Shown: piece after piece, positions 12,101 through 23,400 of the stretch
Numbering within the stretch: the first letter of the stretch is position 1
Layout of the letters: each line of letters begins with the position of its first letter
Source of the DNA: Sordaria brevicollis
Lineage: Eukaryota; Ascomycota; Sordariomycetes; Sordariales; Sordariaceae
Assembly: GCA_033439795.1 (NCBI GenBank)
Contig: JAUTDP010000016.1
Coordinates: 682,001-746,000 of the forward strand
Direction of reading: 5' to 3'
Length of the DNA: 64,000 nt
Position numbers and translations under genes: made by a program
The notes under the pieces: generated by a model
What the model saw: only the letters and a program-made list of their open reading frames with translations
Databases searched by the model: none
Told to the model about the DNA's origin: nothing

Positions 12101-13981
12101 TCAATAATTCCTCCTCCACGTCAACACCACCTCCTTCGTCGGAAACCACCCGCCCTCGCGCCACAACTTTCTTTCGAGCCTTTCAATCTCCTGACGGCTC
12201 AGGTGAGCGTACTGGCCGCTTTTCGCCCATCTCTCTCTCGGGTCCTTTATCAAATCAGTGTCCCGAACGTAGTAATATAGATCCACCCGCTCCAAATCCC
12301 TTGGTATCTCCCCCCGAGGCCCTCCCGCTGCTTCCCGCAACTTTTGCTCAATGTTGTGCCGAATCCCCAACCCTGTATCAAGCGACGATGCCAGTGATTC
12401 TGCGGCCTCAATCATCATCAACCTTGGAAGACGGCAATGGTAGGGTGCGCCGTAGTTCGGGACAAAGCCATCCACCGCATCCGGGTACAGCAGCTGCCTG
12501 AGGGCCTCGTGAGTATCAGGGAAGGCCGATGGAAACAGGTCCAGCAAGGGAAGCTTTAGGTACTGGAGGTTGGGAAGCTTAGCGAGGCAGGAAAAAGTCT
12601 TCTTTGGGCCATAGCGATACCTATTGTCGGGCCAGGTCATCCTGTGCCTGTCGTCTGGTGGACAGGGGTCACCGTAACCGGCAAACTCGAGATGGGTGAG
12701 TTGCTGGAACAACGGAAGAATATCGTTCCAGCCTGCCTTAGGTGGAAAAGAAAGGGTAAACAGATTGCTGGGGTCTGGGAGACCGGCGAGATCAAAATCC
12801 CCGAGATCATTACCCGCGAGATTGGTGTTCCAGTCTGAAAGGGATAGAACTGAGGTCTGAAGAGAAAACAGATTGCTGGGGTCTGAAAGACCGGCGTGAT
12901 CAAAACCACCGAGGAGGCGGAGCTTGCGAAGGGACGGGTAGCAGTGCACAAAAAAAAAGCGATTTTCGAAAAGGAAAGTTCCAAAACTTCGCCAGTGGCT
13001 GTTCAAAATGTTATGAACAAAGTTCCTGCTGAGGCTCGCATCTTCATGCCGCAGAGTCAGTTCCCTGATATTCGGGGGACATTTCCACCTGCAACCAAGG
13101 CAGAACGAAACATGAGATACATCGTAGGCAACGGACACATCCAGGTTAAGGATGTGTAGATGCCCGAAGGTTACTAAGTGTTGGATACAAGAGTGTAGCA
13201 GAATGCCGGGCGGGGCCTTGGTCAAGGTGCATGTAGAACCAGACCATTCGCCCATAGTTCGGATCTTGAAAGATATCAAACTGTTGCAAATGTAACTTAT
13301 GATTGCCGTGACCATGTTGAAACCCCCCCGAGGGTATCTCCCGGTTTCCCAAGTTTCCTGTGGTGTGAGGTTCCTCAGATCCTGTCTCAGGACCCTCAAA
13401 AGTCCACGAGGAAGTTGTGGATGTTGTGACTCGCTTTCGTAGATGGTCTGGAGGACCTCGTTGAAGTTGAAGAAGCGAGAGGGCTCGGCCAGTGGTGGAC
13501 CAAGTCCAATCTCTCTGGCAGGGGGGCGTACCTCAAGATGCTGAACGAGGTTCCGATTGTGAGGGAACAGCAATAGACTTTGTAGGAGCAGGATTCCCGT
13601 CTCAGAGTCAGCGATAACGATTGAGCGATACATGATCTTGTTTGCGATGGCATTCATCCTTCTGGACACGCGTGCCAAATTTCGGATGGTCTGGGTCCCG
13701 CTCGGGTAGATAGCAGACACACTCTTGGTGACAGTACCAATTCTTTTGTCTTCCGGCACAGTGAGCTCGGCGATCCGCATCAGGACCTCGGTGGGCAGTT
13801 GCTAAAGCCCGGCGGGGCCTAAGGAAAGGGAAGGAAGGTTGCCATGGCTAGTGGACGCTTCATCTGGCTGTGTGATAACTGGAGGGCTCTGGCCACCGGA
13901 GTAGGGGGGGTTGGGCGTTGCCGTGGATGACTGGGTATCGGCTAGCGAGGGTATCTCGGGAACGTTAGTCGGGGAGGGCAT
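12101..13981 (-). pseudogene. F-box/LRR-like protein gene with one in-frame TAG
   Basis: Reading from the ATG at 13981, 59 codons are open, then TAG (13804-13802), then 566 further codons in the same frame to the stop at 12101. The segment right after the TAG reads QLPTEVLMRIAEL and continues with RNLARVSRRMNAIANKIMYR, a typical F-box, so the stop falls immediately before the domain. The rest looks like irregular leucine-rich repeats; a short repeat is duplicated (AGLSDPSNLF and AGLPDPSNLF). F-box proteins recruit substrates to SCF ubiquitin ligases; the target here is unknown. The ATG at 13981 lies 8 nt after a good acceptor (TTCTTCATTTCAG), probably of a leader intron. The TAG could be a CAG-to-TAG mutation, a leaky stop, or the tail of an intron (CTTTAG) whose donor I could not find. 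The internal ATG at 13780 would cut the F-box. Confidence 0.6.
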
Positions 13982-16055
13982 CGTTGAGGCTGAAATGAAG
14001 AAAAGAATGCGACATTAGTAAATATCCAAACGTGTCGCAAAGGAAAGTGGCTGATGGGTTGATGATGAACCACCTGTCTGTGCAATGGCTCAAGAGGGTA
14101 GGGGGCCGTAGTTTATATCTTGCTGAGCAAGCAAAACAGCCGGGACTGCCTGTCTGTTATGTTAGCCAGTCCTGCAGGTCGGTCAGTTGCGCTGGAGTAC
14201 TCACAGTGCTGCCCGCTTTCCCAATTCTTGGAGGATTCCCTTCTCCAGATGTCAGGATTCACCTGTATCCGGGAAGGTGTTAACAATGTAAAGGCGGGCA
14301 CGGGGGGCAACTGAGACAACTCGTACGTGCAAGAAACTCTGATGACCTACCGGCCTGAAAACGCTCTAATGAGCATGGCCCATTGACACCAGCTTCCTCT
14401 TCAAAAGCTGGACAGTGGTCATTGGACGAATGGAAAGACAACATCCAATTCTGACGAGACCCACTGCGATGAAGGAAGCATCATCTGATCTGCAAGAAAT
14501 GTCAACGCAACTGTTCATACGGGGGGGGGGTCTTCCTGAAAATGCTATTATCAACAACCCAACGAACGGTTGATGTCAATAGTACCGGCCCCACTCACCG
14601 ACCAGTCGTCCAAACTCCGGAAAGCGGGCCGGCCCGGCTCCGGCTTGACAGTCGGACACAGACCAAACTTCGGGAGCCGGGACAGCTGCCGAGCCGCCAA
14701 AGGTCAAAACCAAGGACAGTCTTACCGACCTGGCCGCTTGCTCACAATTAGACTTCCTGAAGCCCATCAATTTGACCGTGTCAGCAATCACTCGCATTAA
14801 CAGTCCCGCTACATGGTAACTTACCAAAGCCAAATAGTACGAGGCGCAGCAGCCGTAAGTAGTTTGGTACCGACACGAGGCTGCCAGCTGAATCTATGGG
14901 ATGTGCAGTGGAAAGGTGGAAATGGTGGCTGACGTTCCCCAAGGGAAATATAGATCTCACCTCAGCTTGCACTTTCGCGGCGTCCACGAGTCCGAAGAAG
15001 TGTAGAGATAGAAATTGGAGCGAGCTGAATGGTTGGGATTGGTGTAAGCAGCATGCATGCAGGTACCGCCGTACCGCTGTCAAGTCATGATGCGCTATGG
15101 CCTCGTACGGCGTATGTGATTGAAAAGAAAATTTGGGAAATAAAAGGAACAGGACAAGGTGAAAAAGAGCAATTCGCCATAATGGCAGGCCTCGAAGAAG
15201 ATTGGAATATGCAGTGGCGGTGATACTTCGATGTTGGTGTTCTGTTGAAAGACAAAAAAGGTTCAATGCCGGGCAAATTTTTGGCGCGGGCCACTGCACT
15301 GCACTGCACTTCAGTGGGTGCCTGCCCCTCCAGTGCATGCTGGTCGTGACTTCCCCCGATCAGAGCGATAACGCACGTCAAGTGCATGATGCGCATTGAA
15401 CTTTTTGAGGCAAGAGCGACGAATGTCACAACGCGGGGTCTGCATGAGAGATTGGAAGAAACTGAGCAGATCCTTCTCATCGCACACTTCAGCGGAAAGA
15501 GCAATCATTTCGCAGAGTGTCCATCGTCGTCATTAGCACTAACATCGGGAAAGAAAGATGGGAAGGTGGAGCTGGTGTTGGCGATGGACACCTGGGAGCG
15601 CTGAAGTTGCTGAAACCGCTGAAGCTGCTGAAGCCACTGAACCACTGCATCCCAGGCATCCCAAGATGTCAACAGAGAGACAACTTCACGACTCGCTCAT
15701 CCACATGGAGAGACAGTGAAGAGCAAGAGTTGATTAATAATATACTTGATGGGTGATAATTATCTATCCAGGATGCTATCCAAGAAGAAAGTAGTGAGGT
15801 GACTCGTTGAAATCTTTGATGTACTTCCATGACAGAAAAGAAGGGGAGAAAACACCAAACCGCCCAACCCCAGCATCTCGCGATGCTTGCAGCTCACATG
15901 CTGCTTCTAAGTTCTAAGCCCAAAAAAGCACCACCATCCAAAACCATTGGGTACCAGCCCGTAGAAGCCACTCCAAACACCATGCAACTCCGTAATATGT
16001 TATATCCAAGAGGCAAAGAGCCGCCTATGCAAGCCCTGTGTCCGGCACTGTTCGC
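13982..16055. other. Probable long leader of the F-box gene, plus spacer
   Basis: No coding frame is convincing. On the minus strand, leader-like DNA lies at about 15340-14820, with donor-like GTAAGT sites near 14820 and an acceptor at about 13990. A leader intron of roughly 0.8 kb is therefore possible; it would contain the dispersed repeat at 14550-14716. A run of ten G lies at 14521-14530. Imperfect CTGAAG/CTGCTG triplet DNA lies at 15601-15645. Confidence 0.35.
14550..14716 (-). repeat. Dispersed GC-rich repeat, copy 1
   Basis: The reverse complement matches 42779-42950 over about 170 bp. Shared landmarks are TTTGGCGGCTCGGCA, GAGCCGGGCCGGCCCGCTT, CGGAGTT and GGTCGGTGAGTGGGGCCG. Differences are scattered substitutions and small indels. 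No coding capacity. Confidence 0.75.
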
Positions 16056-17156
16056 TTAGTTGCTCTCGGCCTCTTCGCCGAGGCTGTTATACCCGCTCCT
16101 TCCGGCCTCGGGGGCGCGCTTGTTGTAGCCGCTCCTCCCGTCGGTATCGGCGGTTGGCTCGACGCTGTTGTATCCGCTCCTTCCAGCCTCGGGAGCACGC
16201 CTATTGTAACCACTGCGACCATCGGTCTCGGCGGTCTGGTCGACGCTGTTATACCCGCTCCTTCCAGCCTCGGGGGCGCGCTTGTTGTATCCAGAACGGC
16301 CACCGGTGACGGAAACAGTCTCGTCAGCACCGTTGTAGCCGCTTCGGCCATCGGTATCGGTGTTCTGGTCGCGGACCTTGTTGTAGCCGGACCGTCCGCC
16401 GGTAACGGAAACAGTACCCTCCTCGCCGTTATAGTCGCTTCGGCCATCGGTGTCAGCGCGCTTGTTGTAACCACTTCGGCCACCGGTGACCGAAACAGTT
16501 TCGTCGGCGCCGTTGTAACCGCTTCGACCATCGGTATCAGCGCGCTTGTTGTAACCGCTCCTCCCGTCGGTATCGGCGGTCGGCTCGACACTGTTATACC
16601 CGCTCCGTCCACCGGGAGTGCGCTTATTGTAGCCACTCCTGCCATCGGTATCCGCTGACTGCTCGGCTTCCCGGACCTTGTTATAACCACTGCGTCCGCC
16701 AGTAACGGACACGGCGCCGTCCTCTTCACCGTTATACCCGCTCCGCCCATCAGTCTCAGCCGTCACCGAAACCTTGATCTCATCCTCAACCTTGTTGTAA
16801 CCGCTCCGCCCTCCAGGAGTGCGCCTGTTGTAACCACTTCGACCATCAGTCTCGGCAGCAACAGTCACCACATCCTCGTCTTCCTCGCCATTGTAACCGC
16901 TGCGTCCGCGCTTATTGTAGCCGCTCCTCCCGTCGGTGTCGGCCTGCTGGTCATGGGCCTTGTTGTACCCGCTCCGACCACTACCGGCGATGGAGACGGC
17001 GCTGGTGGAAGGCTGAGGGTCTTCGCAGTTGTAACCGCTGCGACCGCAGTCGGGGTCGGCGGCGGAGAGGGAGTTGGTAGTGGAGGTGGGAGGGGTGGGA
17101 AGGGCGGCGGTGGATGCCGCGAGGAGGGAGATGGAAAGGAGGATGAAGTTCTTCAT
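16056..17156 (-). CDS. Secreted GRSGYN-repeat protein, candidate Kex2-processed peptide or RiPP precursor
   Basis: This 366-residue protein has an N-terminal signal peptide (MKNFILLSISLLAASTAALP) and then 22 copies of GRSGYN, one of them changed to GRSDYN. Each copy is usually preceded by TD, G or A and followed by KR, RR, KV, GEE, GAD or SVE. KR and RR sites split the chain into pieces with one or two repeats between acidic spacers. This is the layout of fungal Kex2-processed repeat proteins. That class includes mating pheromone precursors and precursors of dikaritin RiPPs (ustiloxin type), in which UstYa-like oxidases cyclise a tyrosine-containing core; GRSGYN has one conserved Tyr. No UstYa (DUF3328) gene or peptidase is visible in this window, so RiPP status is inference. 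Secreted processed peptide is the safer call; a structural repeat protein is possible. The leader and TATA box suggest strong regulated expression. Confidence 0.85.
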   Translation of the reverse strand: MKNFILLSISLLAASTAALPTPPTSTTNSLSAADPDCGRSGYNCEDPQPSTSAVSIAGSGRSGYNKAHDQQADTDGRSGYNKRGRSGYNGEEDEDVVTVAAETDGRSGYNRRTPGGRSGYNKVEDEIKVSVTAETDGRSGYNGEEDGAVSVTGGRSGYNKVREAEQSADTDGRSGYNKRTPGGRSGYNSVEPTADTDGRSGYNKRADTDGRSGYNGADETVSVTGGRSGYNKRADTDGRSDYNGEEGTVSVTGGRSGYNKVRDQNTDTDGRSGYNGADETVSVTGGRSGYNKRAPEAGRSGYNSVDQTAETDGRSGYNRRAPEAGRSGYNSVEPTADTDGRSGYNKRAPEAGRSGYNSLGEEAESN

Positions 17157-17238
17157 TGTGATGAGTTTGAAGTGTGTTTGATGAGGTTCTTGTTGGTGAA
17201 GAGGGTGAAAGGGTTGAAGGTAGAAGTAGTTGTTGACT

Positions 17239-17239
<1 letters not shown>

Positions 17240-17273
<34 letters not shown>

Positions 17274-17276
17274 TTG
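17240..17276 (-). repeat. CAGCAA microsatellite in the leader of the GRSGYN gene
   Basis: On the minus strand about six CAGCAA-type units lie in a CA-rich leader, roughly 85-120 nt before the ATG. The length probably varies between strains. Confidence 0.7.
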
Positions 17277-17345
17277 TCTTTGTGTAGCTTGAAGGTGATG
17301 TTGATGATGTCGAGAACTTCTTCCAAAGAGACAACTACACCAACT

Positions 17346-17352
17346 CTTATAT
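17346..17352 (-). promoter_or_regulatory. TATA-like box of the GRSGYN gene
   Basis: The minus strand reads GAGATATAAGAGTTG here, about 190 bp before the ATG at 17156. It is followed by a CA-rich leader without an ATG, as in strongly expressed fungal genes. Confidence 0.45.
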
Positions 17353-19673
17353 CTCTTTCTCTAACCCCTACCTCCATGGTCTCATCACCATGTGATGATG
17401 CCAGGCATCGCACGCCGTCGGTGTGATGTCCAAGATTGATCCAAGCCTCAGTCCTTCCATCGCAGTCGCGCTCAGTAAGGGACTAGGAAGTATGACTGAT
17501 GTGGTGATGAGCGACAGGAGACGAAGAAGCCCCCAAATCGCTGCCTGAGGGCACTGCACTGTGATGTATACACCGAGCCTGCAATTACATCACCTCCTAC
17601 TTCCCAAAAGTTGAAGCCTTGGGAAGTTGGGGTCCATGACTTTCGCTAAGCCCGACGGTAGTTGTGACTGGTATGGTAGGTGTAGAGTCCGGGCATGTCT
17701 CCCGGGCTGGGACGAGTAGGTCTCGATCACAACCTCGCTTGTCAAGGAAATCCGTGCTTTCGGGATGACCACCAATGAAGAGGCCCAGTTTCTGAGGTCA
17801 TCACGAAAGTTGGGAGATTGGCGTCCTTGCCTCGCAAGGAAAAGGGGGATGCCTGTCTGTGCCATGGACTGCGACCAGACATGTTAGCGCGGCACGGTGA
17901 ACTCTGCGCCTCTTAGACATGGAAGTATCGCCAGACCCACGTTGGTGGTAACCGAGCGGCGCAAATATCTGTCGTTCGTCAAAACCCGGTTCGGAGCCTC
18001 AACTGTACATTGAAGGAGTGGAAGATAGTTCGGCAATGTCCAGTCTTGGTTTTTTTCGAATCAGGTCAACGCCGGTCCGCGCGTGGCTGGCATCAGGCCT
18101 CCCTGTTCCTACCGACCGAAAGAACGGTGCGCCGCCCGTAAGCCATCTCCGTATCCACGAGGATGCCCATGGGGTCCACGGGGAATGATACCGGCGGTGG
18201 GAATGCTCGAGGCTCAAGTCCAGCTTGGGTCAAGCATTCTGCGTAATTCGGTGCCTGGCCTTGTCCCCCCACCGAAAATGGTGGCACTGTCGTAGCTGTG
18301 TGAGTGTCTTGTTCTGGAATCTCATTATCGTAGGGCTGCAGGGTCACATCGGTCATGACGGTGCTGGGTCAGGGTGCTGTGACGCACACCGGCCTCGGAT
18401 CCTCCAGTCCTGGACAGGGTTGTCGAGGAATGCGAAGAATCTCGGTTCTTGCGTTTCGAGGTGCGCGGTTGCGATTGCATGTTCAATTGACTGTGACGAT
18501 GCAAGAGAAACGTCGTATTCGCAGATAACCGATTCAGGCGGTTTCTTCATCATGGATCTGAAGAGATCGACACGTTGTTGTTGGTGATAGTTGTCGGTTG
18601 TTGGTGATGGCTTCTGGTGATGGGTCGTGCCTGAGCGATGATGTTGTCCGACGGCAACGGGATGTGGCGGAACGCTTGGCGTTACGCGGGGCCCCCACCT
18701 CCAGGCAGCTCTGTGCCCTATCTCGCCTATCAAGCCCCTGAAGGGCCCCGAGTTTTTGGGCAGTAGCGGCTGTGGCTTAGGGGGCTGTGTAATTTTACGC
18801 CAATTACGCCATTCCGTGAGACGGGAGGGAAAGGGCCGTACACTCAACTTTGTTGGTTCATCACCGAACTCTGTTGGTAATTCTCCCGCTGTGGAAACTG
18901 GCAGGGGTCAACGGCAGTTTGATGGGCCAGGACAAAATATCGGGAGTTGAAGTGGACAAACATGTCAATGAATCCAGGTAATGAAACAAATCGAAAAGAC
19001 CATTTGCGAAGAATCTATACGTTTTCCAGGTCAATCGCAAATGAGAATTTCGTGAAAGGGCCGAACAAGTGTCCTTGATGACTGAAGCACACCTGAATCT
19101 TACAAGTAACATTGGTATTGACTGTGTATCGCTCATCCCAGCGCACTGTGACCGCTGTACCAGAGATTCGTCCACTGAATCAGGAAAGATGATGGGATCC
19201 AGAAGCAGAATGCGAGGACGTCGGACTTGACTTTTGGGGATAACTTGATATGAGTAACACAATTGCTTTTTCGAGAAGGATGGGAATAACTGACTGTGCC
19301 GCACCAGCCGGTGAATTCCATTGAACGGGTACTTTTGTTCAACGTGGTGCAAACGAACTGCCTGGACAGCTGGACTCCCGGGCCGTGTCTTGTGAGGAAA
19401 GCCCAATTGTCCCGAAGGCGCGGGATGGCTTGCATTTCCTCCAGGGACCGCCTCTCTCTTCCGGAACACAACGAGTTCGGAAGAGCATCAAGAATCTCGC
19501 GATATTTCGAGTTGAAAAAGTGAAAAGCAGAAATACACAGCCTAAAGAACTTGGCAATGGTTGCGCCATGGCTCCGTTCGTGGTACCAAAGGAAGCCACG
19601 GGCACGCAGGCTGCCAGATAAAGTACCTACATCGATCGTGCTTTCCCAGGGTCCAGCTCGCTTGCATGAACTT
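17353..19673. other. Spacer between the GRSGYN gene and the second RIP block
   Basis: Normal composition. Apart from a weak candidate at 18093-18356 on the minus strand, open frames are short and conflict between strands. Confidence 0.4.
18093..18356 (-). CDS. Possible small hypothetical protein, weak
   Basis: An ATG-started frame of 87 residues (begins MTDVTLQPYDNEIPEQ, ends SVGRNREA) has a protein-like composition. A second protein-like frame (begins MMKKPPESVICEYDV, ATG near 18553) lies just upstream on the same strand in another frame. They could be exons of one gene, but no splice pair I tried joins them in frame. No family recognised. The region may equally be decayed coding DNA or chance. 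Confidence 0.2.
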   Translation of the reverse strand: MTDVTLQPYDNEIPEQDTHTATTVPPFSVGGQGQAPNYAECLTQAGLEPRAFPPPVSFPVDPMGILVDTEMAYGRRTVLSVGRNREA

Positions 19674-22161
19674 ATCCCTTTGACCGAGAGTAACTAACTT
19701 TTTTACCAAGACCGCCCAATACATGCAGGTACTTCGGGTACCTCAAATCCCGCATGCCGATCTGTCTTTATAAATCCATTAAACATTATAAATAGCGCTT
19801 TTTATTAATAAAATTCAACCTTTTAAATATTTCAAAATTATTTCCGGACTCTCATACATATAGTACATTAAATAATATAATTCTTATTATTTAACCCAGG
19901 CTTAATAATAAAGGGTAACGGTTTAGATGGCCGTATTTTATATCCTTACTCTAAGCTATTCGTACCGCCGCTAATCCTCTATAATATTTTTAAATATAAT
20001 TAGTAATTATTTAGTAAGATTATTCGCGGCGAATTAGGTCTCTATTTATAATCTCGTATTTCTTACAGTAATAGTATAGTTAAAAAAATCGGTAAATAAT
20101 CTTCAACGACGGCGATACTTCCTTTTACTCTTTTAATTAACGTAAAATTCTGTAAATTATAATATTATTATCGAATACGAGCCTAAAAAATTACGCTATA
20201 ATTAACATCTTTTTATTTTACTAATGGATTTTAATTTAGTTAAAGGTTTATACTTTACGTATATGATTGAATATAAAAGTACGCTTTCGATCCTTTCCGT
20301 CTTTTTCCTTTATTTTCCTCCTTCCATAATTAATCGTTAAGTAGAATAAATAAATGCCCGTAAAATTAGCGTTAAAAATAATAATCTCTTATATATTCGG
20401 AATAATAAGTAAATAAATATTTACGCCGCTAAATTATATATAATAATTACGATAATTATTTATATAAGCGTATATTACGAATTTTATTTCGCCGCTTATT
20501 AGAATAAGATTAACGGCGTTCTTAAATATTTAATTAATAATTAGATAAATTTTTTTCGCTTTAAGACCTTCGTAAGGCGGTTTTATATTTAGGATTTGAA
20601 AGTATATAAGGGAGAAGTCGATATTTAGGATAAATTTGCCGTTTTTAATCGATATATTCGTAGTATAGCGATTACGCTAAAGAACCCCCCCTAAAACGTT
20701 ATTATAGATGAAAAAATTATAAAATATATTAATCGGTCGAAAGTTATAGTAATAATATTTAATAAACCTACTCCGCGCGGGGTAAAGGTCTAGATTATTA
20801 TCATTAATAATTATTTCCTCAATTAATTATTTTATAATAATAAGAGTAGCGTTATTAATTTAACTAAATAAATATATTAAGTCTTATATTTAATATATAT
20901 AATTCAATATAGTTAATTAATATTAGGGAAATCTCTAATTAATTTAAACCCTTATTACCTAATTTACGTAGTCCCTCCCTAAATTACTAAAAGATTCTAT
21001 TTATTATATTTATTATAATAATTTATTTACGACCGTACTATTTGCGCGTTTCCTTCGCGAGTATAATATTATTATTATAAGTATAATGCGTAATAACCGT
21101 ATTATACCAAAATTTAGGGAATTTAAAGAGGTCGACGATAAAAAAGAATAAATCCCTTATAGTCGTATATATATTAAAATAGTAATTATATTTATTAAAC
21201 GTAGGGAAATAGATTTCGAAATACTTAATAAAGAGAATAGCACTATTTATTAGAGTATAAAAGACTGTTAAATTATTAATTTTCTTTCGACCTAGTATTT
21301 TAATTATAAATACCTTTATTATATAATATAATAGTACCCTATTCGTAAGGGAACTATACGTAAAGTTTTTAGTAATAAGGGTAAAATCTATATTTATGTA
21401 TTAACGATTATTTAGGGATATAATAGCTTTATAAATAGTATTAATATTAGTAATTAATTTTATAATTATAATAATTTTAATTACCGCTATTATAAAAGGT
21501 TATTTATAGTTTTATTTATTAAATTTTATATTAATTAATTTACTATCCCTCTCCTACCTAAATTCCTATATTAATCAAATATAGAGGTTATTATTACGAA
21601 TATTTATTTTAATTAAGATAAAATCAAATTTAACCCCGTATTTAAAATTAACTTTTACTACTAATATTGCGATTTTAAAATATATTTAATTAAAGAAATC
21701 TAGGGTAAATTTAGTATAGAGGCTACTATTAACCGCGTCAATTATATAAATCTCGATATACTTATCCTTATATATAACCGTATAAAGATTTATACTCGTA
21801 TTAGGATATTAAAGCGTATAACGTATAGAATATATTCTATAAAACGGTTATAAGTAGTATTGAAGGGTATAAAATAAGTAAAAAAACTTAGAATAACCTA
21901 GTATAGATGTGGTAAATATATATGGCTAATTTATAATTCGATGGATTATTGGGATATTTATATTTTAAATAGTTACGATTAAATAATTTAAAATATTCTG
22001 GTACTTAATGCTTTTTATAGTGTGCAATGGATTTGGTGTACTTTTATATATACTTAATTGTATAGAAAAAAATTGTTAAGGAAATTATTAGTATTTGAGA
22101 TGTTTAATTGGTTCGCTTAGTGGTCTTGGCGAAAAAGTCAGTTACTCTCGGTCAAAGGGAT
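19674..22161. mobile_element. Second RIP-degraded transposon relic with 42-bp inverted repeats
   Basis: The block from about 19760 to 22100 is AT-rich with CpA/TpG almost absent and no surviving frame. The ends are inverted repeats: left 19674-19715 (begins ATCCCTTTGACCGAGAGTAA) and right 22120-22161. They differ at four positions, all transitions, as RIP would produce. The 10 bp outside each end (GCATGAACTT and GCAGGAGCAT) agree at 7 of 10 positions, which might be an eroded target duplication of the length seen for Mutator-like elements, but this is weak. The termini differ from those of the first block, so this is a different family. Confidence 0.75.
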
Positions 22162-22583
22162 GCAGGAGCATCACTCTTTCTCTGCATGCCTTGAAGAAAG
22201 GATCTGAACACTTTTTCATGGAAGAGTCACGAGAATAATTGCAGGATCGTCACCACATCGATGTCTTCTCGTATGCAGAATACTTCACAGCGCTTACACT
22301 GATCCATCACAAACCATCTCCAAATCCCTTCGGTGTGATTTTCCTCTCTACATGGTGGCTTCTATGTTTTCCCCATTCCACCGAATCCCCCCCGGCAAAT
22401 CCGAGGAAAACCGACGTTCCATCGCCAACCTCCGTCAGCAACTTGGCAGGGCACTCAGCTCAGCCCTACAGTCCTACTCCTATCTTACATTGTCAACGGT
22501 TGACTGCAACGTTACTCATCGCCCTGACATCCAGCTCCCTCCAGATATCCCACCATCTCCCGTTGCGATCCCCACGGCCGACG
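22162..22583. other. Short spacer without a gene
   Basis: Normal composition. The plus-strand frame that runs from here to 22886 is mostly antisense to the minus-strand candidate gene and has a low-complexity Phe/Leu tract. I see nothing else. Confidence 0.4.
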
Positions 22584-23315
22584 TTACTCCTTCTTACAGA
22601 TCATCACAAAACTGTAATGGTTGTTGAACCTCGCCATTCTCGCCTCTTCCGCCTCTTTTCTTTTTTTCTCCTCTTCCTCCTCTTTCTTTTTTCTTTCCTC
22701 CTCCTCTTTTTCCTTCTTTTGATTGTCTTCCAAAGCCTTTTGCATCTTTGCGGTCGATTCGGCGCTGGAATAGACAGGTATCAGCTTGTGGGGATGAACA
22801 GCGCGGAGAATGAAGAGCATTTGTACCTGCTGTCGGAGTACACCATTCTTGCGGCTCAAGATTTGTTGCTCTTTTGTGGAACTTAAAGTGATAAGTGCTA
22901 TACTGAGTTAAATACCTTCGTTGTTGGACAAGGAACATCAAACTGACAGCTGGCTGGACAAGGGTCTTTATACGGCTTCTCAACCTCGAACTGTAACAGC
23001 AACTTCAAGGCTTGTTTCCAGCATGACTGTTTTCCCCGCTTCAGAAGTTCAACAACTTCGGCCTTGAAGTATAGCGCTTCGTTCATCATGTTTCGCAAAG
23101 CCCAACGAAGGAACTGATACCAACGAGATTTCTGGACACATCCATCCTTTCACTGCAAGGACACAAACATACTGACTGGCAAGCAGATAAGCAAAATGAC
23201 AGCATCCTAGCAGTCGTACAAGTTGAGGTGTACAAACGACGTAGATGCTGCATGTCAAGAGATTAAGGGAGTGAGCCCCCACGGCAATACCGAGGTGACA
23301 AGCTTACAGCACCAT
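22584..23315 (-). pseudogene. Possible short-intron gene or decayed gene, product unknown
   Basis: Several minus-strand segments look like exons. A start ATGGTGCT (23315-23308) is followed by GTAAGC and rejoins at 23247 after GACATGCAG, giving a hydrophobic stretch (IYVVCTPQLVRLLGCCHFAY). Segment 23131-22916 encodes KSRWYQFLRWALRNMMNEAL and onwards, including a Cys-rich end (DPCPASCQFDVPCP). Segment 22868-22584 ends in a long Lys/Glu-rich helix. The join between the first two long segments does not keep frame with any splice pair I tried, and the 47-bp intron proposed at 22869-22915 lacks a consensus donor. It may be a real gene with small introns or a pseudogene. The hAT-like insertion lies only 85 bp upstream of the proposed start and may have displaced its promoter. 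No family recognised. Confidence 0.3.
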
Positions 23316-23400
23316 ATGGACATTGTTTCAGGCTTCCCAAAGTTTCTTTGACATATTCATCTCATTCCATTGACTAACTTCAGTATTCCTCACTAACTAT

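Noticed and set aside
14521..14530. Run of ten G
   Set aside because: Simple tract, no further structure such as a G-quadruplex series nearby.
16038..16658. Long plus-strand frame antisense to the GRSGYN gene
   Set aside because: Openness is a by-product of the repeated GC-rich codons on the minus strand; the Val/Ala/Gly-rich translation mirrors the repeat. The minus-strand product has the signal peptide and leader.
16056..23400. UstYa-type (DUF3328) partner gene for the GRSGYN precursor
   Set aside because: No HxxHC-type motif in any plausible frame near the precursor, so a RiPP cluster cannot be claimed from this window.
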